A stretch of 64,000 nt of DNA from Candidatus Delongbacteria bacterium (GTDB lineage Bacteria > CAIWAD01), in the NCBI GenBank assembly GCA_041675285.1, contig JBAYTZ010000007.1, positions 124,001-188,000 on the forward strand, given 5' to 3'. The position numbers were made by a program, and so were the translations under genes. The notes under the pieces are model-generated. The model was not told the origin of the DNA, did not search any database, and worked only from the letters and a program-made list of their open reading frames with translations. Positions 1-8,266 of the stretch are shown here, one piece after another. Each line of letters opens with the position of its first letter. The first letter of the stretch is position 1.

Positions 1-1
1 C

Positions 2-271
2 TTCACGCTGCTGGTGGCGCGGATCTGCGCCTGGTTCGACCGCGTGATCATCGACGGACTGGTGAACGGCGCCGCGGCGGTGACCATCCGCAAGGCGCTG
101 TTCGTGGGCCGCTTCGACAACGTGGTGGTGGACGGCGCCGTCAACGGGACGGGCTGGCTGGCCCGCACCGCGGGTGGCGGCCTGCGCCTGCTGCAGGGCG
201 GCGACATCCAGGGCTACCTGGTGAAGGCCCTGGTGGGGGTGGTGGTGATCTTGATCTGGCAGGTCTTGTAG
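2..271 (+). CDS. nuoL: NADH-quinone oxidoreductase subunit L, C-terminal fragment
   Basis: The reading frame is open from the first bases of the window and encodes about 89 residues ending at a TAG. The segment has a hydrophobic last helix (VKALVGVVVILIWQVL) and an amphipathic stretch before it, as in the C-terminal lateral helix and last transmembrane helix of NuoL. NuoL is the large antiporter-like proton-pumping subunit of respiratory complex I in the cytoplasmic membrane. The assignment rests mainly on position: it lies immediately upstream of nuoM and nuoN in the usual nuoL-M-N order. The N-terminal part lies outside the window, so completeness cannot be judged. Confidence 0.85.
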   Translation, partial: FTLLVARICAWFDRVIIDGLVNGAAAVTIRKALFVGRFDNVVVDGAVNGTGWLARTAGGGLRLLQGGDIQGYLVKALVGVVVILIWQVL

Positions 272-310
272 CACACGGCGGAAACCGGTTCCGACGCCAA
301 GAGGAGAGTG

Positions 311-1825
311 ATGATGGAACAGTGGGTGCTGACGCTGATGACTTTCGTGCCGCTGCTGGGTGCGGCGGTCATCACCTTCCTGCCCAAGGATCAACACAAC
401 CTGATCCGCTGGACGGCCGCGGCCTTCGCCGCTGTGCCGCTGCTGCTGGCCTTCTGGGTCTGGCAGACCTTCAACCGGGGCATGGCGGGTGTGGATGACC
501 TGGCGGGCTTCCAGTACGTGGTGCGGCTGGACTGGATCCCGGCGTATCACATCCAATACTTCGTGGGGCTGGACGGGCTGTCCGCGCCCATGGTCCTGCT
601 CACCGCCCTGCTTTCCTTCCTCTGCATCTTCGCCAGTTGGGGGATCTCCAAGCAGGTGAAGGGCTACTTCGCCCTCTTCCTGCTACTGGAGACGGGCATG
701 ATGGGCACCTTCGTCAGCCTGGACTTCATCCTGTTCTACGTGTTCTGGGAAGTCATGCTGCTGCCCATGTACTTCCTGATCGGAATCTGGGGCGGACCGC
801 GGCGCGAGTACGCGGCCATCAAGTTCTTCCTCTACACGCTGGCCGGCTCCGTGCTGATGCTGGTGGGCATCCTGGCCCTCTACTTCCAGGGAGGGCAGAC
901 CTTCAGCCTGCTCGACCTGATGGCCCAGGCCCGCACCTTCGCCGACCCCAACCTGACCATCTTTGGGCTGAACTTCGCCCGGGTGATCTTCGTGGCCTTC
1001 TTCATCGGCTTCGCCATCAAGGTGCCGGTCTGGCCCTTCCACACATGGCTGCCCGACGCCCACGTGGAGGCGCCCACGGCCATCTCCGTCATCCTGGCCG
1101 GCGTGCTGCTGAAGATGGGCACCTACGGCCTGATGCGGATCAGCCTGCCGATCTTCCCCGGCGCGATGCAGTACTTCGCCTACGCCATCGGCGTGCTGGG
1201 CGTGATCAACATCCTCTACGGCGCCTACTGCGCCATGGCCCAGGACGACCTGAAGAAGCTGGTGGCCTACAGCTCCGTCTCCCACATGGGCTACGTGATG
1301 CTGGGCATGGCGGCGCTGACGGACCAGGGCATGACGGGCGCGGCGCTGCAGATGTTCAACCACGGCACCATCACGGCCATGATGTTCCTGTTGGTGGGCG
1401 TGCTCTACGACCGCGCCCACCATCGCCAGATCAACGGTTTCGGCGGCATCGGCACGGTGATGCCGATCTACACGGGCGTGGCGATGTTCGCCTTCTTCGC
1501 CAGCATGGGCCTGCCCGGCCTCTCCGGCTTCATCGCCGAGCTGATGGTCTTCCTGGGCGCCTTCCAGAGCTGGAAGCTGCTCACCTTCCTGGCCGCCCTG
1601 GGCATCATCCTCACCGCCGGCTACCTGTTGTGGATGATCAAGCGCGTCTTCCTGGGCCCGCTCAACGAGAAGTACGCCAACCTGCCCGAGATCAACGGCC
1701 GCGAGCTGTTCACCCTCGTGCCCATCGGCGTGATCGTGCTCTACCTGGGCGTCCAACCCAATCCGGTCATCGACCTGATGGACGACGCGACCCTGCGCCT
1801 GGTCCAACTGGTGACGACTTTCTAA
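311..1825 (+). CDS. nuoM: NADH-quinone oxidoreductase subunit M
   Basis: About 504 residues, the usual NuoM length. This is an antiporter-like membrane subunit of complex I that helps pump protons when NADH or another low-potential donor reduces quinone. The sequence is almost wholly transmembrane helices. The conserved glutamate helix reads FYVFWEVMLLPMYFLIG, and the broken-helix lysine region includes KVPVWPFHTWLPDAHVEAPT followed by VLLKMGTYGL. The start is ATG after a GAGGAGAG ribosome site; an in-frame GTG three bases upstream is less likely. It sits 39 bases after the nuoL fragment and 10 bases before nuoN, clearly in one operon. Confidence 0.97.
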   Translation: MMEQWVLTLMTFVPLLGAAVITFLPKDQHNLIRWTAAAFAAVPLLLAFWVWQTFNRGMAGVDDLAGFQYVVRLDWIPAYHIQYFVGLDGLSAPMVLLTALLSFLCIFASWGISKQVKGYFALFLLLETGMMGTFVSLDFILFYVFWEVMLLPMYFLIGIWGGPRREYAAIKFFLYTLAGSVLMLVGILALYFQGGQTFSLLDLMAQARTFADPNLTIFGLNFARVIFVAFFIGFAIKVPVWPFHTWLPDAHVEAPTAISVILAGVLLKMGTYGLMRISLPIFPGAMQYFAYAIGVLGVINILYGAYCAMAQDDLKKLVAYSSVSHMGYVMLGMAALTDQGMTGAALQMFNHGTITAMMFLLVGVLYDRAHHRQINGFGGIGTVMPIYTGVAMFAFFASMGLPGLSGFIAELMVFLGAFQSWKLLTFLAALGIILTAGYLLWMIKRVFLGPLNEKYANLPEINGRELFTLVPIGVIVLYLGVQPNPVIDLMDDATLRLVQLVTTF

Positions 1826-1835
1826 GGGGGTGGAG

Positions 1836-3335
1836 ATGGAATTCTCCCAGGCCACGGCCCAGATCATGGGCAGCCTGAGCGGCTTTCTGCCGGAGCTGCT
1901 GGTGGCGGGCACGCTGTTGCTCGTGCTGCTGGCGGACCTGCTGGCGGGTCGCGGGCGGGCCCTCACCGGCGACCACTTCGCCGGACGCATTCCGGGCTGG
2001 CTGGCCTTCCTGGGCCTGCTGGCCTCCGCCGCGGCGGCCTGGCTGCAGCTGGGGCTGGAGCCGCGCACGCTCTTCTTCGACATGCTGGCCGCCGACAGCC
2101 TGGCGGCCTTCGGCAAGCTTTTCTTCGCCCTCTCCACGGCCCTGATCGTGCTGGTCTCCTTCCGCATGAAGCACCAGGGCGAGCTGCTGGTGCTGCTGCT
2201 GGCCGCCGTGCTGGGCATGGACCTGCTGGCCGGCACGCGCAACCTTCTGATGGCCGTGATCGCGCTGGAGCTGGTCTCGGTCCCCAGCTACGTGCTGGCG
2301 GGCTTCGAGCGTCGGGACACCCGCTCGGGCGAGGCGGCGCTGAAGTACATGATCTTCGGCAGCATGGCCTCCGGCGCCCTGCTCTTCGGCGCCAGCTGGA
2401 TTTTCGGCCTGACGGGCAGCCTGGATCTGGTGCTGATCCAGCAGAGCCTGGCCGCGGGCGGGATGGACGGGCTGACCCTGCTGCTGGCCACGCTGCTGGT
2501 GCTGGCGGGCGTGGGCTACAAGATCGCCATGGTGCCGATGCACTTCTGGTGTCCGGACGTCTACGACGGCGCCCCCACCCCGGTGACCACCTTCTTCAGC
2601 GTGGGACCCAAGGCCGCAGGCCTGCTGCTGCTGGCGCGCGTGCTCTTCCCCAGCCTGGCCGGTGAGACGGCGGCCGTCAATCTGGTGGCGCCCGGCTTCG
2701 ACCCGCTGTTGCTGGTGGGCATTCTGGCCGCCTTCACCATGAGCCTGGGCAACCTGGCGGCCATCGGCCAGACGCGCGTGAAGCGCCTGCTGGCCTACTC
2801 GTCCATCGCCCACGCCGGCTACCTGATGACCGGCCTGGTGCTGGCCACGCCGCTGGGCCTCTCCGCCATGCTCTTCTACCTGTCGGTCTACCTGTTCATG
2901 AACTACGGCGCTTTCCTCCTGGTGGACGCCGTGGGCCGGATGACGGGTTCCGAGGGGCTGGAGGCCTTCCGCGGCCTGGGCAAGCGGCATCCGGGCCTGG
3001 CCTTCGCCATGACCGTCTTCCTGGTGAGTCTGGTGGGCCTGCCGCCCATGGCGGGCTTCATCGGCAAACTGGTGCTGTTCGGCGAAGTGATCCGCGGCGG
3101 CTGGTACTGGCTGGCCACCGTGGCGGTGCTGAACTCGGTGGTGTCGCTCTACTACTATTTCAGCGTGGTCAAGGCCATGTGGTTCGACGCGGGCGACGAG
3201 GTGCTGGAGACGGCCCCGCTGCCGCGCGTCCACGCGGCGCTGATCGCCGGATTGTGCGCCTTGACGCTCTTGTTTGGCCTATATTGGCAGCCCCTGGTCA
3301 ACTTGACGGACGCGTCCATCGCCCGGCTCATCTGA
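1836..3335 (+). CDS. nuoN: NADH-quinone oxidoreductase subunit N
   Basis: About 499 residues, the typical NuoN length, with some 14 predicted transmembrane helices. It is the third antiporter-like subunit of complex I and normally the last gene of nuo operons. Family features include YMIFGSMASGALLFGASWIF, the lysine-bearing YKIAMVPMHFWCPDVYDGAP and a later SSIAHAGY helix. I chose the ATG following a G-rich ribosome site (AAGGGGGTGG) over the in-frame GTG two codons upstream. The next gene begins 61 bases later with a strong ribosome site and no terminator between, so the oxidoreductase genes downstream may be co-transcribed. Confidence 0.97.
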   Translation: MEFSQATAQIMGSLSGFLPELLVAGTLLLVLLADLLAGRGRALTGDHFAGRIPGWLAFLGLLASAAAAWLQLGLEPRTLFFDMLAADSLAAFGKLFFALSTALIVLVSFRMKHQGELLVLLLAAVLGMDLLAGTRNLLMAVIALELVSVPSYVLAGFERRDTRSGEAALKYMIFGSMASGALLFGASWIFGLTGSLDLVLIQQSLAAGGMDGLTLLLATLLVLAGVGYKIAMVPMHFWCPDVYDGAPTPVTTFFSVGPKAAGLLLLARVLFPSLAGETAAVNLVAPGFDPLLLVGILAAFTMSLGNLAAIGQTRVKRLLAYSSIAHAGYLMTGLVLATPLGLSAMLFYLSVYLFMNYGAFLLVDAVGRMTGSEGLEAFRGLGKRHPGLAFAMTVFLVSLVGLPPMAGFIGKLVLFGEVIRGGWYWLATVAVLNSVVSLYYYFSVVKAMWFDAGDEVLETAPLPRVHAALIAGLCALTLLFGLYWQPLVNLTDASIARLI

Positions 3336-3396
3336 GCGGGCCTGTCTGAACGATGGCGCCGGGACACGGCGCTACCCATAAAAGGAGGATACGGCT

Positions 3397-5193
3397 GTGG
3401 AATGCCGTGATCTGACCCTGGCCATTGTCGGTTCCGGTGGCGACGGCGTGGTGAGCGCCGGCGAAATCATCGTGAAGGCCGCCGCGGCGGAGGGTCTGCA
3501 TTGTTTCCTGCTGAAGAGCTTCGGTCCGCAGATCCGCGGCGGTGAATCTTCCTGCAAGATCCGCCTGGCCGTGGAGCCCCTCTTGAGCATCGGGGAGGAG
3601 ACCCAGATCCTGCTCTGCTACAGCTGGGGCGACTACAAGCGCTTCACGGAGGAGATCCGCCTGGCCAAGAACGCAGTGATCATCTCCGACACCGACGACA
3701 AGGTGGGCGACGAGGATCTGCCCATCGAGATCCTGGGCAGCCAGACCTGGATCAAGGTCCCGCTGAACCAGCTGGCCTCGGTGGAGGTCGGCAACGCGCT
3801 GACCAAGAACATCGTCTCCCTGGGCGTGCTGGAAGGCTTCTTCCGGCTGCCGGAGAAGGGCATCGCCGGGCAGATCGAGAAGCGCTTCTCCAAGAAGAAG
3901 GCGGACCTGATCGAGCTCAACCTGGGCGCCATCGCGGTGGGCCGCAAATGGGCCGAGGATTACGAGCGCGATTTCCAGCCCGAGCTGCCGCGCTTCGCCG
4001 AGTTCACGCCCTGCGAGCCCAACCTGGTGCTGTCGGGCAACGAAGCCGCGGCCATGGGCGCGCTCTGGAGCGGCCTGAAGTTCTTCTCGGGCTACCCCAT
4101 CACACCGGCCACGGACATTATGGAGTGGCTGGAGAAGCGCCTGCCGCGCTTCGACGGCACAATGATCCAGGCCGAGGACGAGATCGCCTCGTGCGGCATG
4201 GCCATCGGCGCCAGTTTCGCCGGCGTGAAGTCCATGACCGCCACCTCCGGCCCGGGCATCTCGCTGATGAGCGAGATGATCGGCCTGGCCTGCATGGCGG
4301 AGATTCCGCTGGTGGTGATCAACGTGCAGCGCGGCGGGCCCTCCACGGGCATGCCCACGCAGACCAGCCAGAGCGACCTGCTGCAGGCCTGCTACTGCAC
4401 GCACGGCGACGCGCCCCACGTGGTGCTGGCCGCCACGGACGTCAAGGACTGCGCCTTCACCATGACCCAGGCCTTCTACATCAGCGAGAAGTACCAGCTC
4501 CCGGTGCTGGTCCTGCTGGACCAGTTCGTCGGGCAGCGCGTGGAGTCGGTGCCCCGGCGCGAGCTGCTGGAGACAGGCATCGAGCAGGGCTGGATCCGGC
4601 GCTGCGACCGCCTGACCCCGGACCCCGCCGCCCTGGCCGAGAACCGCTACCACCGCTACCAGCTGACGGAGAACGGCGTCTCGCCCATGAGCTTCCCGGG
4701 CATCGAGAACGCCGACTACATCGCCAGCGGTATCGAGCACAACGAGCTGGGCTACCCCGTCTCCCACGTGGGCATCCACCGCACCATGCACGGCAAGCGC
4801 TACCGCAAGCTGGACTTCATCAAGGAAGAGATGAAGTTCATGCGCCACTACGGCGACCCCCAGGCGCGGATCGGCATCCTCTGCTGGGGCAGTTCCAAGG
4901 GCCCCGCCCGCCAGGCCATGCTGCAGGCGGAGGCGGCCGGCATCGCCACGCGCATGCTGATTCCCAGCTGCCTGATGCCCCTGCACAGCGAGACGGTGCA
5001 GGAGTTCATCGACGCCTGCGACAAGGTGATCGTCGCGGATTCCAGTTACAGCGCCCAGTTCCTCACCTATCTGCGGACCCAGGTCGTGCTGCCCCCCGCC
5101 AAGCTGGTGGACCTGCACTTCGTGGACGGCATGCCCCTGCCGGTGAAGGAATTGAAAGCCAAGATCGAGGAGGTGCATCATGAGCTTGCCTGA
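3397..5193 (+). CDS. korA: 2-oxoacid:ferredoxin oxidoreductase, fused gamma-alpha subunit
   Basis: 598 residues. Residues 1 to about 190 form the gamma domain (GSGGDGVVSAGEIIVKAA near the start), and about 205-598 form the alpha or pyrimidine-binding domain with the YPITP hallmark (FFSGYPITPATDIMEWL). With the next gene it makes the enzyme that oxidatively decarboxylates a 2-oxoacid, most often 2-oxoglutarate for this fused architecture, to acyl-CoA and passes electrons to ferredoxin; it can also run in reverse for CO2 fixation. The start is GTG eight bases after AGGAGG. The 3' end overlaps the beta subunit by 14 bases. Substrate (2-oxoglutarate versus another 2-oxoacid) is inferred from architecture only. 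Confidence 0.93.
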   Translation: MECRDLTLAIVGSGGDGVVSAGEIIVKAAAAEGLHCFLLKSFGPQIRGGESSCKIRLAVEPLLSIGEETQILLCYSWGDYKRFTEEIRLAKNAVIISDTDDKVGDEDLPIEILGSQTWIKVPLNQLASVEVGNALTKNIVSLGVLEGFFRLPEKGIAGQIEKRFSKKKADLIELNLGAIAVGRKWAEDYERDFQPELPRFAEFTPCEPNLVLSGNEAAAMGALWSGLKFFSGYPITPATDIMEWLEKRLPRFDGTMIQAEDEIASCGMAIGASFAGVKSMTATSGPGISLMSEMIGLACMAEIPLVVINVQRGGPSTGMPTQTSQSDLLQACYCTHGDAPHVVLAATDVKDCAFTMTQAFYISEKYQLPVLVLLDQFVGQRVESVPRRELLETGIEQGWIRRCDRLTPDPAALAENRYHRYQLTENGVSPMSFPGIENADYIASGIEHNELGYPVSHVGIHRTMHGKRYRKLDFIKEEMKFMRHYGDPQARIGILCWGSSKGPARQAMLQAEAAGIATRMLIPSCLMPLHSETVQEFIDACDKVIVADSSYSAQFLTYLRTQVVLPPAKLVDLHFVDGMPLPVKELKAKIEEVHHELA

Positions 5194-6064
5194 GAGCAGC
5201 GAGCCCAGGCCCGCCCTGACGCCCAAGGACTACAAGCGTGACCTCAAGCCGGTCTGGTGCCCGGGCTGCGGGGACTTCGGCGTGGTGAACGCCCTCTACA
5301 AGACCCTGGCCGACCTGAACCTGGAGCGCCACAACACGGCCGTGATCTCGGGCATCGGCTGCAGCAGCCGCCTGCCGGGCTATGTGGCGGCCTACGGTTT
5401 CAACGCCCTGCACGGCCGCGCCCTGACCCTGGCCACGGGCGTGAAGCTGGCCAACCCCCAGGTCACCACCATCGTGGCCGGCGGCGACGGCGACGGCTTC
5501 GCCATCGGGATGGGGCACTTCCCCCACGCCGCCCGGCGCAACCTGGACATGACCTACATCCTGATGGACAACCGGATCTACGGCCTGACCAAGGGCCAGT
5601 TGTCCCCCACCAGCGAGCCGGACCTGGTGACCAAGACCAGCAGCCTGGGCAACATCGAGCGGCCCATCGACCCGGTGACCCTGGCCCTGGCCACGGGCGT
5701 GACCTTCATCGCCCGAACGGTCTCCACCAACATCAAGCACATGACGGAGATCTTCTCCCGGGCCATCAAGCACTCGGGCTTCAGCTTCGTCCAGGTGCTC
5801 TCCCCCTGCGTGACCTTCCGGGGCAAGACCCAGTACAAGGACTACCAGGGCGACGGCGTGACCTACCTGGAGCAGACGGGCCACGACCACCACGACTTCA
5901 ACGCGGCGCTGAGCGTGGCCAACAACGGCGACGCCTATCAGCTGGGCGTGATCTACCACGTGCACACGGAATCGTTCGGGGTCCGCTACTCGCGGCTGCG
6001 CGAGGCCTTCAAGCAGGACAAGAACCCGGCGGTGCTGGACGTGGTCAACGATTTCCTGCCCTGA
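5180..6064 (+). CDS. korB: 2-oxoacid:ferredoxin oxidoreductase, beta subunit
   Basis: 294 residues, the catalytic thiamine-diphosphate subunit of the enzyme begun by the upstream gene. Visible signatures are WCPGCGDFG near the N-terminus, the substrate loop GCSSR, and the TPP/Mg site GGDGDGFAIGMGH with a matching MDNRIYGLTKGQ. The GAGGAGGT ribosome site and start lie inside the end of the alpha subunit gene, so the two are translationally coupled. There is no separate ferredoxin delta subunit nearby. A GC hairpin follows the stop and probably ends the transcript. Confidence 0.95.
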   Translation: MSLPESSEPRPALTPKDYKRDLKPVWCPGCGDFGVVNALYKTLADLNLERHNTAVISGIGCSSRLPGYVAAYGFNALHGRALTLATGVKLANPQVTTIVAGGDGDGFAIGMGHFPHAARRNLDMTYILMDNRIYGLTKGQLSPTSEPDLVTKTSSLGNIERPIDPVTLALATGVTFIARTVSTNIKHMTEIFSRAIKHSGFSFVQVLSPCVTFRGKTQYKDYQGDGVTYLEQTGHDHHDFNAALSVANNGDAYQLGVIYHVHTESFGVRYSRLREAFKQDKNPAVLDVVNDFLP

Positions 6065-6075
6065 TCATCTGCTGC

Positions 6076-6110
6076 GGGTCCCGGGCGCCGCTGCGTCCGG
6101 GACCCTGTTT
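6076..6110 (+). terminator. Probable intrinsic terminator after korB
   Basis: A perfect 9-bp stem (GGGTCCCGG with CCGGGACCC) begins 11 bases after the korB stop and is followed by the weak T-run TGTTTG. Position and stem strength fit the end of the nuo/kor transcript. The short T-tract makes read-through possible. Confidence 0.6.
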
Positions 6111-6222
6111 GCCTCCTTTCCCCCGCCCCTATCCTGACCCCAACCCGCGCCCAGCGATCCAGTGAACCCGGCCGAGCTTCGTCCCAAAGCTGGCTCTGCT
6201 TTCCACTCGGGGCATTTTCCGC

Positions 6223-6251
6223 TTGACGGCCGGGGGGGCATGCTCCATATT
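6223..6251 (+). promoter_or_regulatory. Sigma70-type promoter of the TPR-sigma54 regulator gene
   Basis: A -35 box TTGACG is followed after exactly 17 bases by CATATT, one base from the TATATT -10 box seen at three other promoters in this window. The predicted start of transcription is near base 6258, which falls at the beginning of a CCAA repeat, leaving a leader of about 35 to 70 bases. Confidence 0.55.
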
Positions 6252-6257
6252 CCCGCA

Positions 6258-6273
6258 CCAACCAACCAACCAA
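6258..6273 (+). repeat. CCAA tetranucleotide repeat, four copies, in regulator leader
   Basis: Four perfect tandem copies of CCAA lie between the promoter and the start of the sigma54 activator gene, close to the predicted transcription start. Four copies is short for a classic phase-variable tract, but the location in a leader with no clear ribosome site is notable. Confidence 0.8.
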
Positions 6274-6292
6274 GTGTGACAGCAGTCGAAAT

Positions 6293-8266
6293 TTGAGCCA
6301 ACGCAAGAGCATAGCGAGGCTGCCCTCCGTGGTGGCCCTGCGCGAACGGCGCTTCCCCGCGGCCCTGGAGAATTTTCCCCGGGACCTGGAGCGGCTGTCC
6401 GATCCGGGCGACCGCCTGCAGCTGCGGCTGCTGTGGGGCAACGCCCTGCTGCGCTGCGGGCAGGCCCGGCAGGCCCGGGATCTCTACTTCGACCTGTACC
6501 GCGAGGTTCGTCAGCACCGGAACCGGCCGGAGTGGCGGGCCATCGGCTTCAAGGCGCTGTTCAACGCCGGTCTGGCCACCAAGGACCTGGGCGAGACGGG
6601 CACGGCCATCCAGTTCTACCGGGCCGTGCTGGCGGGCAACGGGCTGCGCCAGCCGGCCGAAGAGATGCAGATCCGCAACCTGCTGGGTTCGCTGCACACC
6701 CGCCGCGGCGAGTTGGAGCCGGCCAAGGAGCAGTTGGACCAGGCCCTGGCGCTGGCCGTGCAGTACGGGGAGAGCCTGCTGGAGGGCGACATTCGGCTGA
6801 ACCTGGCCGTGCACGCCTACACCACCGGGCAGCCCGTGGAAGCCACGGGCCACTTGGAGCGTGCGCGCCACCTGGCGGGCCAGGACAGCGAACGCCTGCT
6901 GCGCGTGGACATCAACATGGGCACGCTGCTGGCGGAGCTGGACCGCCCCGACCAGGCCTGGATCTTCTTTGACAAGGCCCAGGACACGGCCCGCCGGCAC
7001 GGGCTGGCCCGCTACCTGCCCAAGATCCTGGTCAAGCAGGCCTGCCTGCGCCGGGCGGAGAACCTGAACCTGGAGGCCCGGCGCCTGGCGACGGAGGCTC
7101 TGGAACTCAGCCGCCAACTGGAGATCCGGGACGACTGGCTGCAGGAGACCTGTCAGGATATCCTGCAGCTGCCGGAGGAGCGCGGGCCGGACGATTTCGA
7201 GTTGATGGAGGCCCTGATCACCCAGCACGGGATCGTGGCCGTCTCGGAAGCCATGCGCGCCATCCTGCACGACGTGCAGGCGCTGGCGCCCTCGGATCTG
7301 CCCGTGCTGGTGCTGGGCGAGACGGGGACGGGCAAGGAACTGGTGGCGCGGGCCCTGCACGAGTCCGGACCGCGCCGGGCGGCGCCCTTCATGCCCGTCA
7401 ACTGCCCGGCCATCCCGGAGACCCTGTTCGAGAGCACGTTGTTCGGCCACGTGCGCGGCGCCTTCACCGGGGCCGACCAGGATCGCAAGGGCCTGGTGGA
7501 GCTGGCCGGCGAGGGCAGCATCTTCCTGGACGAGATCGGCGACCTGCCGCTCTCCATCCAGCCCAAGCTGCTGCGCTTCCTGGAGAGCGGCGAATTCCAG
7601 CGGATGGGGAGCGGCCAGGTCCACTTCTCCAACGCGCGGATCATCGCGGCCACCAACCGCGACCTGGGGGAGCTGATCGCCCAGCGCCAGTTCCGCGAGG
7701 ATCTGATCATGCGGATCAGCGCCTTCCGGCTGGAACTGCCGCCCCTGCGCGAGCGGCGGGAGGACGTGTACTTCATCGCCAGCAGTCTGCTGGAGAAGTT
7801 GAACCGGCAACACGGACAGGCCAAGTCCTTTGCCACCGGGGCCATTCAAGCGCTGAATCTCTACGCCTTCCCGGGCAACGTGCGGGAACTGCGCAACGCC
7901 GTGCTGCGCGGCTTCCAGATCGCCCAGCGCGAGATCGAGGCCCGGGATCTGGGTCTGCCCCAGGCGGCGGCCCGGCCGGCGGAGGGCGAGGGGGGCGCGT
8001 CCCACGAGGAGTGGCTGGACTCGCTGCTGGGGCGGATCAAGAACGACGCCTCCATCAACCTGGAGGATGCGCTGCAGCAGTTGGAACGGCGCTTGATCCG
8101 CCAGGTGCTGGAGTTCCGGCAGGGTGACCGGGACCGCACGGCCGAGGATCTGGGGCTGAGCGCCCGGGCCCTGAAGTACAAGCTTGCCAAATACGGGATC
8201 CGTTCACGCAAGGGCCGCAACCTCTCCGAGGACGACCCGCCGACGGATCCGGGAAGGACCGCATGA
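6293..8266 (+). CDS. Sigma54-dependent transcriptional activator with N-terminal TPR region
   Basis: Up to 657 residues. Residues about 1-300 are helical TPR-like repeats (aligned A/L/Y patterns such as LLGSLHTRRGELEPAKEQLDQ) and no receiver or GAF domain is visible. About 310-550 is the AAA+ sigma54-interaction domain: Walker A GETGTGKE near 341, the sigma54-contacting GAFTGA near 389, Walker B IFLDEIGD near 409. The C-terminal helix-turn-helix (RTAEDLGLSARALKYKLAKY) resembles Fis/NtrC DNA-binding domains. It should activate RNA polymerase at sigma54 promoters, with the TPR region replacing the usual phosphorylation switch. The start is uncertain: TTG at 6293 lacks a ribosome site; GTG at 6329 has GAGG nine bases upstream and would give 645 residues. 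It overlaps the next gene by 4 bases. Confidence 0.9.
   Translation: MSQRKSIARLPSVVALRERRFPAALENFPRDLERLSDPGDRLQLRLLWGNALLRCGQARQARDLYFDLYREVRQHRNRPEWRAIGFKALFNAGLATKDLGETGTAIQFYRAVLAGNGLRQPAEEMQIRNLLGSLHTRRGELEPAKEQLDQALALAVQYGESLLEGDIRLNLAVHAYTTGQPVEATGHLERARHLAGQDSERLLRVDINMGTLLAELDRPDQAWIFFDKAQDTARRHGLARYLPKILVKQACLRRAENLNLEARRLATEALELSRQLEIRDDWLQETCQDILQLPEERGPDDFELMEALITQHGIVAVSEAMRAILHDVQALAPSDLPVLVLGETGTGKELVARALHESGPRRAAPFMPVNCPAIPETLFESTLFGHVRGAFTGADQDRKGLVELAGEGSIFLDEIGDLPLSIQPKLLRFLESGEFQRMGSGQVHFSNARIIAATNRDLGELIAQRQFREDLIMRISAFRLELPPLRERREDVYFIASSLLEKLNRQHGQAKSFATGAIQALNLYAFPGNVRELRNAVLRGFQIAQREIEARDLGLPQAAARPAEGEGGASHEEWLDSLLGRIKNDASINLEDALQQLERRLIRQVLEFRQGDRDRTAEDLGLSARALKYKLAKYGIRSRKGRNLSEDDPPTDPGRTA

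Noticed and set aside
683..2242. Long minus-strand open frame opposite nuoM and nuoN
   Set aside because: The plus-strand proteins have unmistakable complex I motifs; the antisense frame is His/Gln/Gly/Arg-rich, as expected from high-GC codon shadows.
3261..3285. TTGACG and TATATT near the end of nuoN
   Set aside because: The spacing is only 13 bases and both boxes are codons of nuoN; not a credible promoter.
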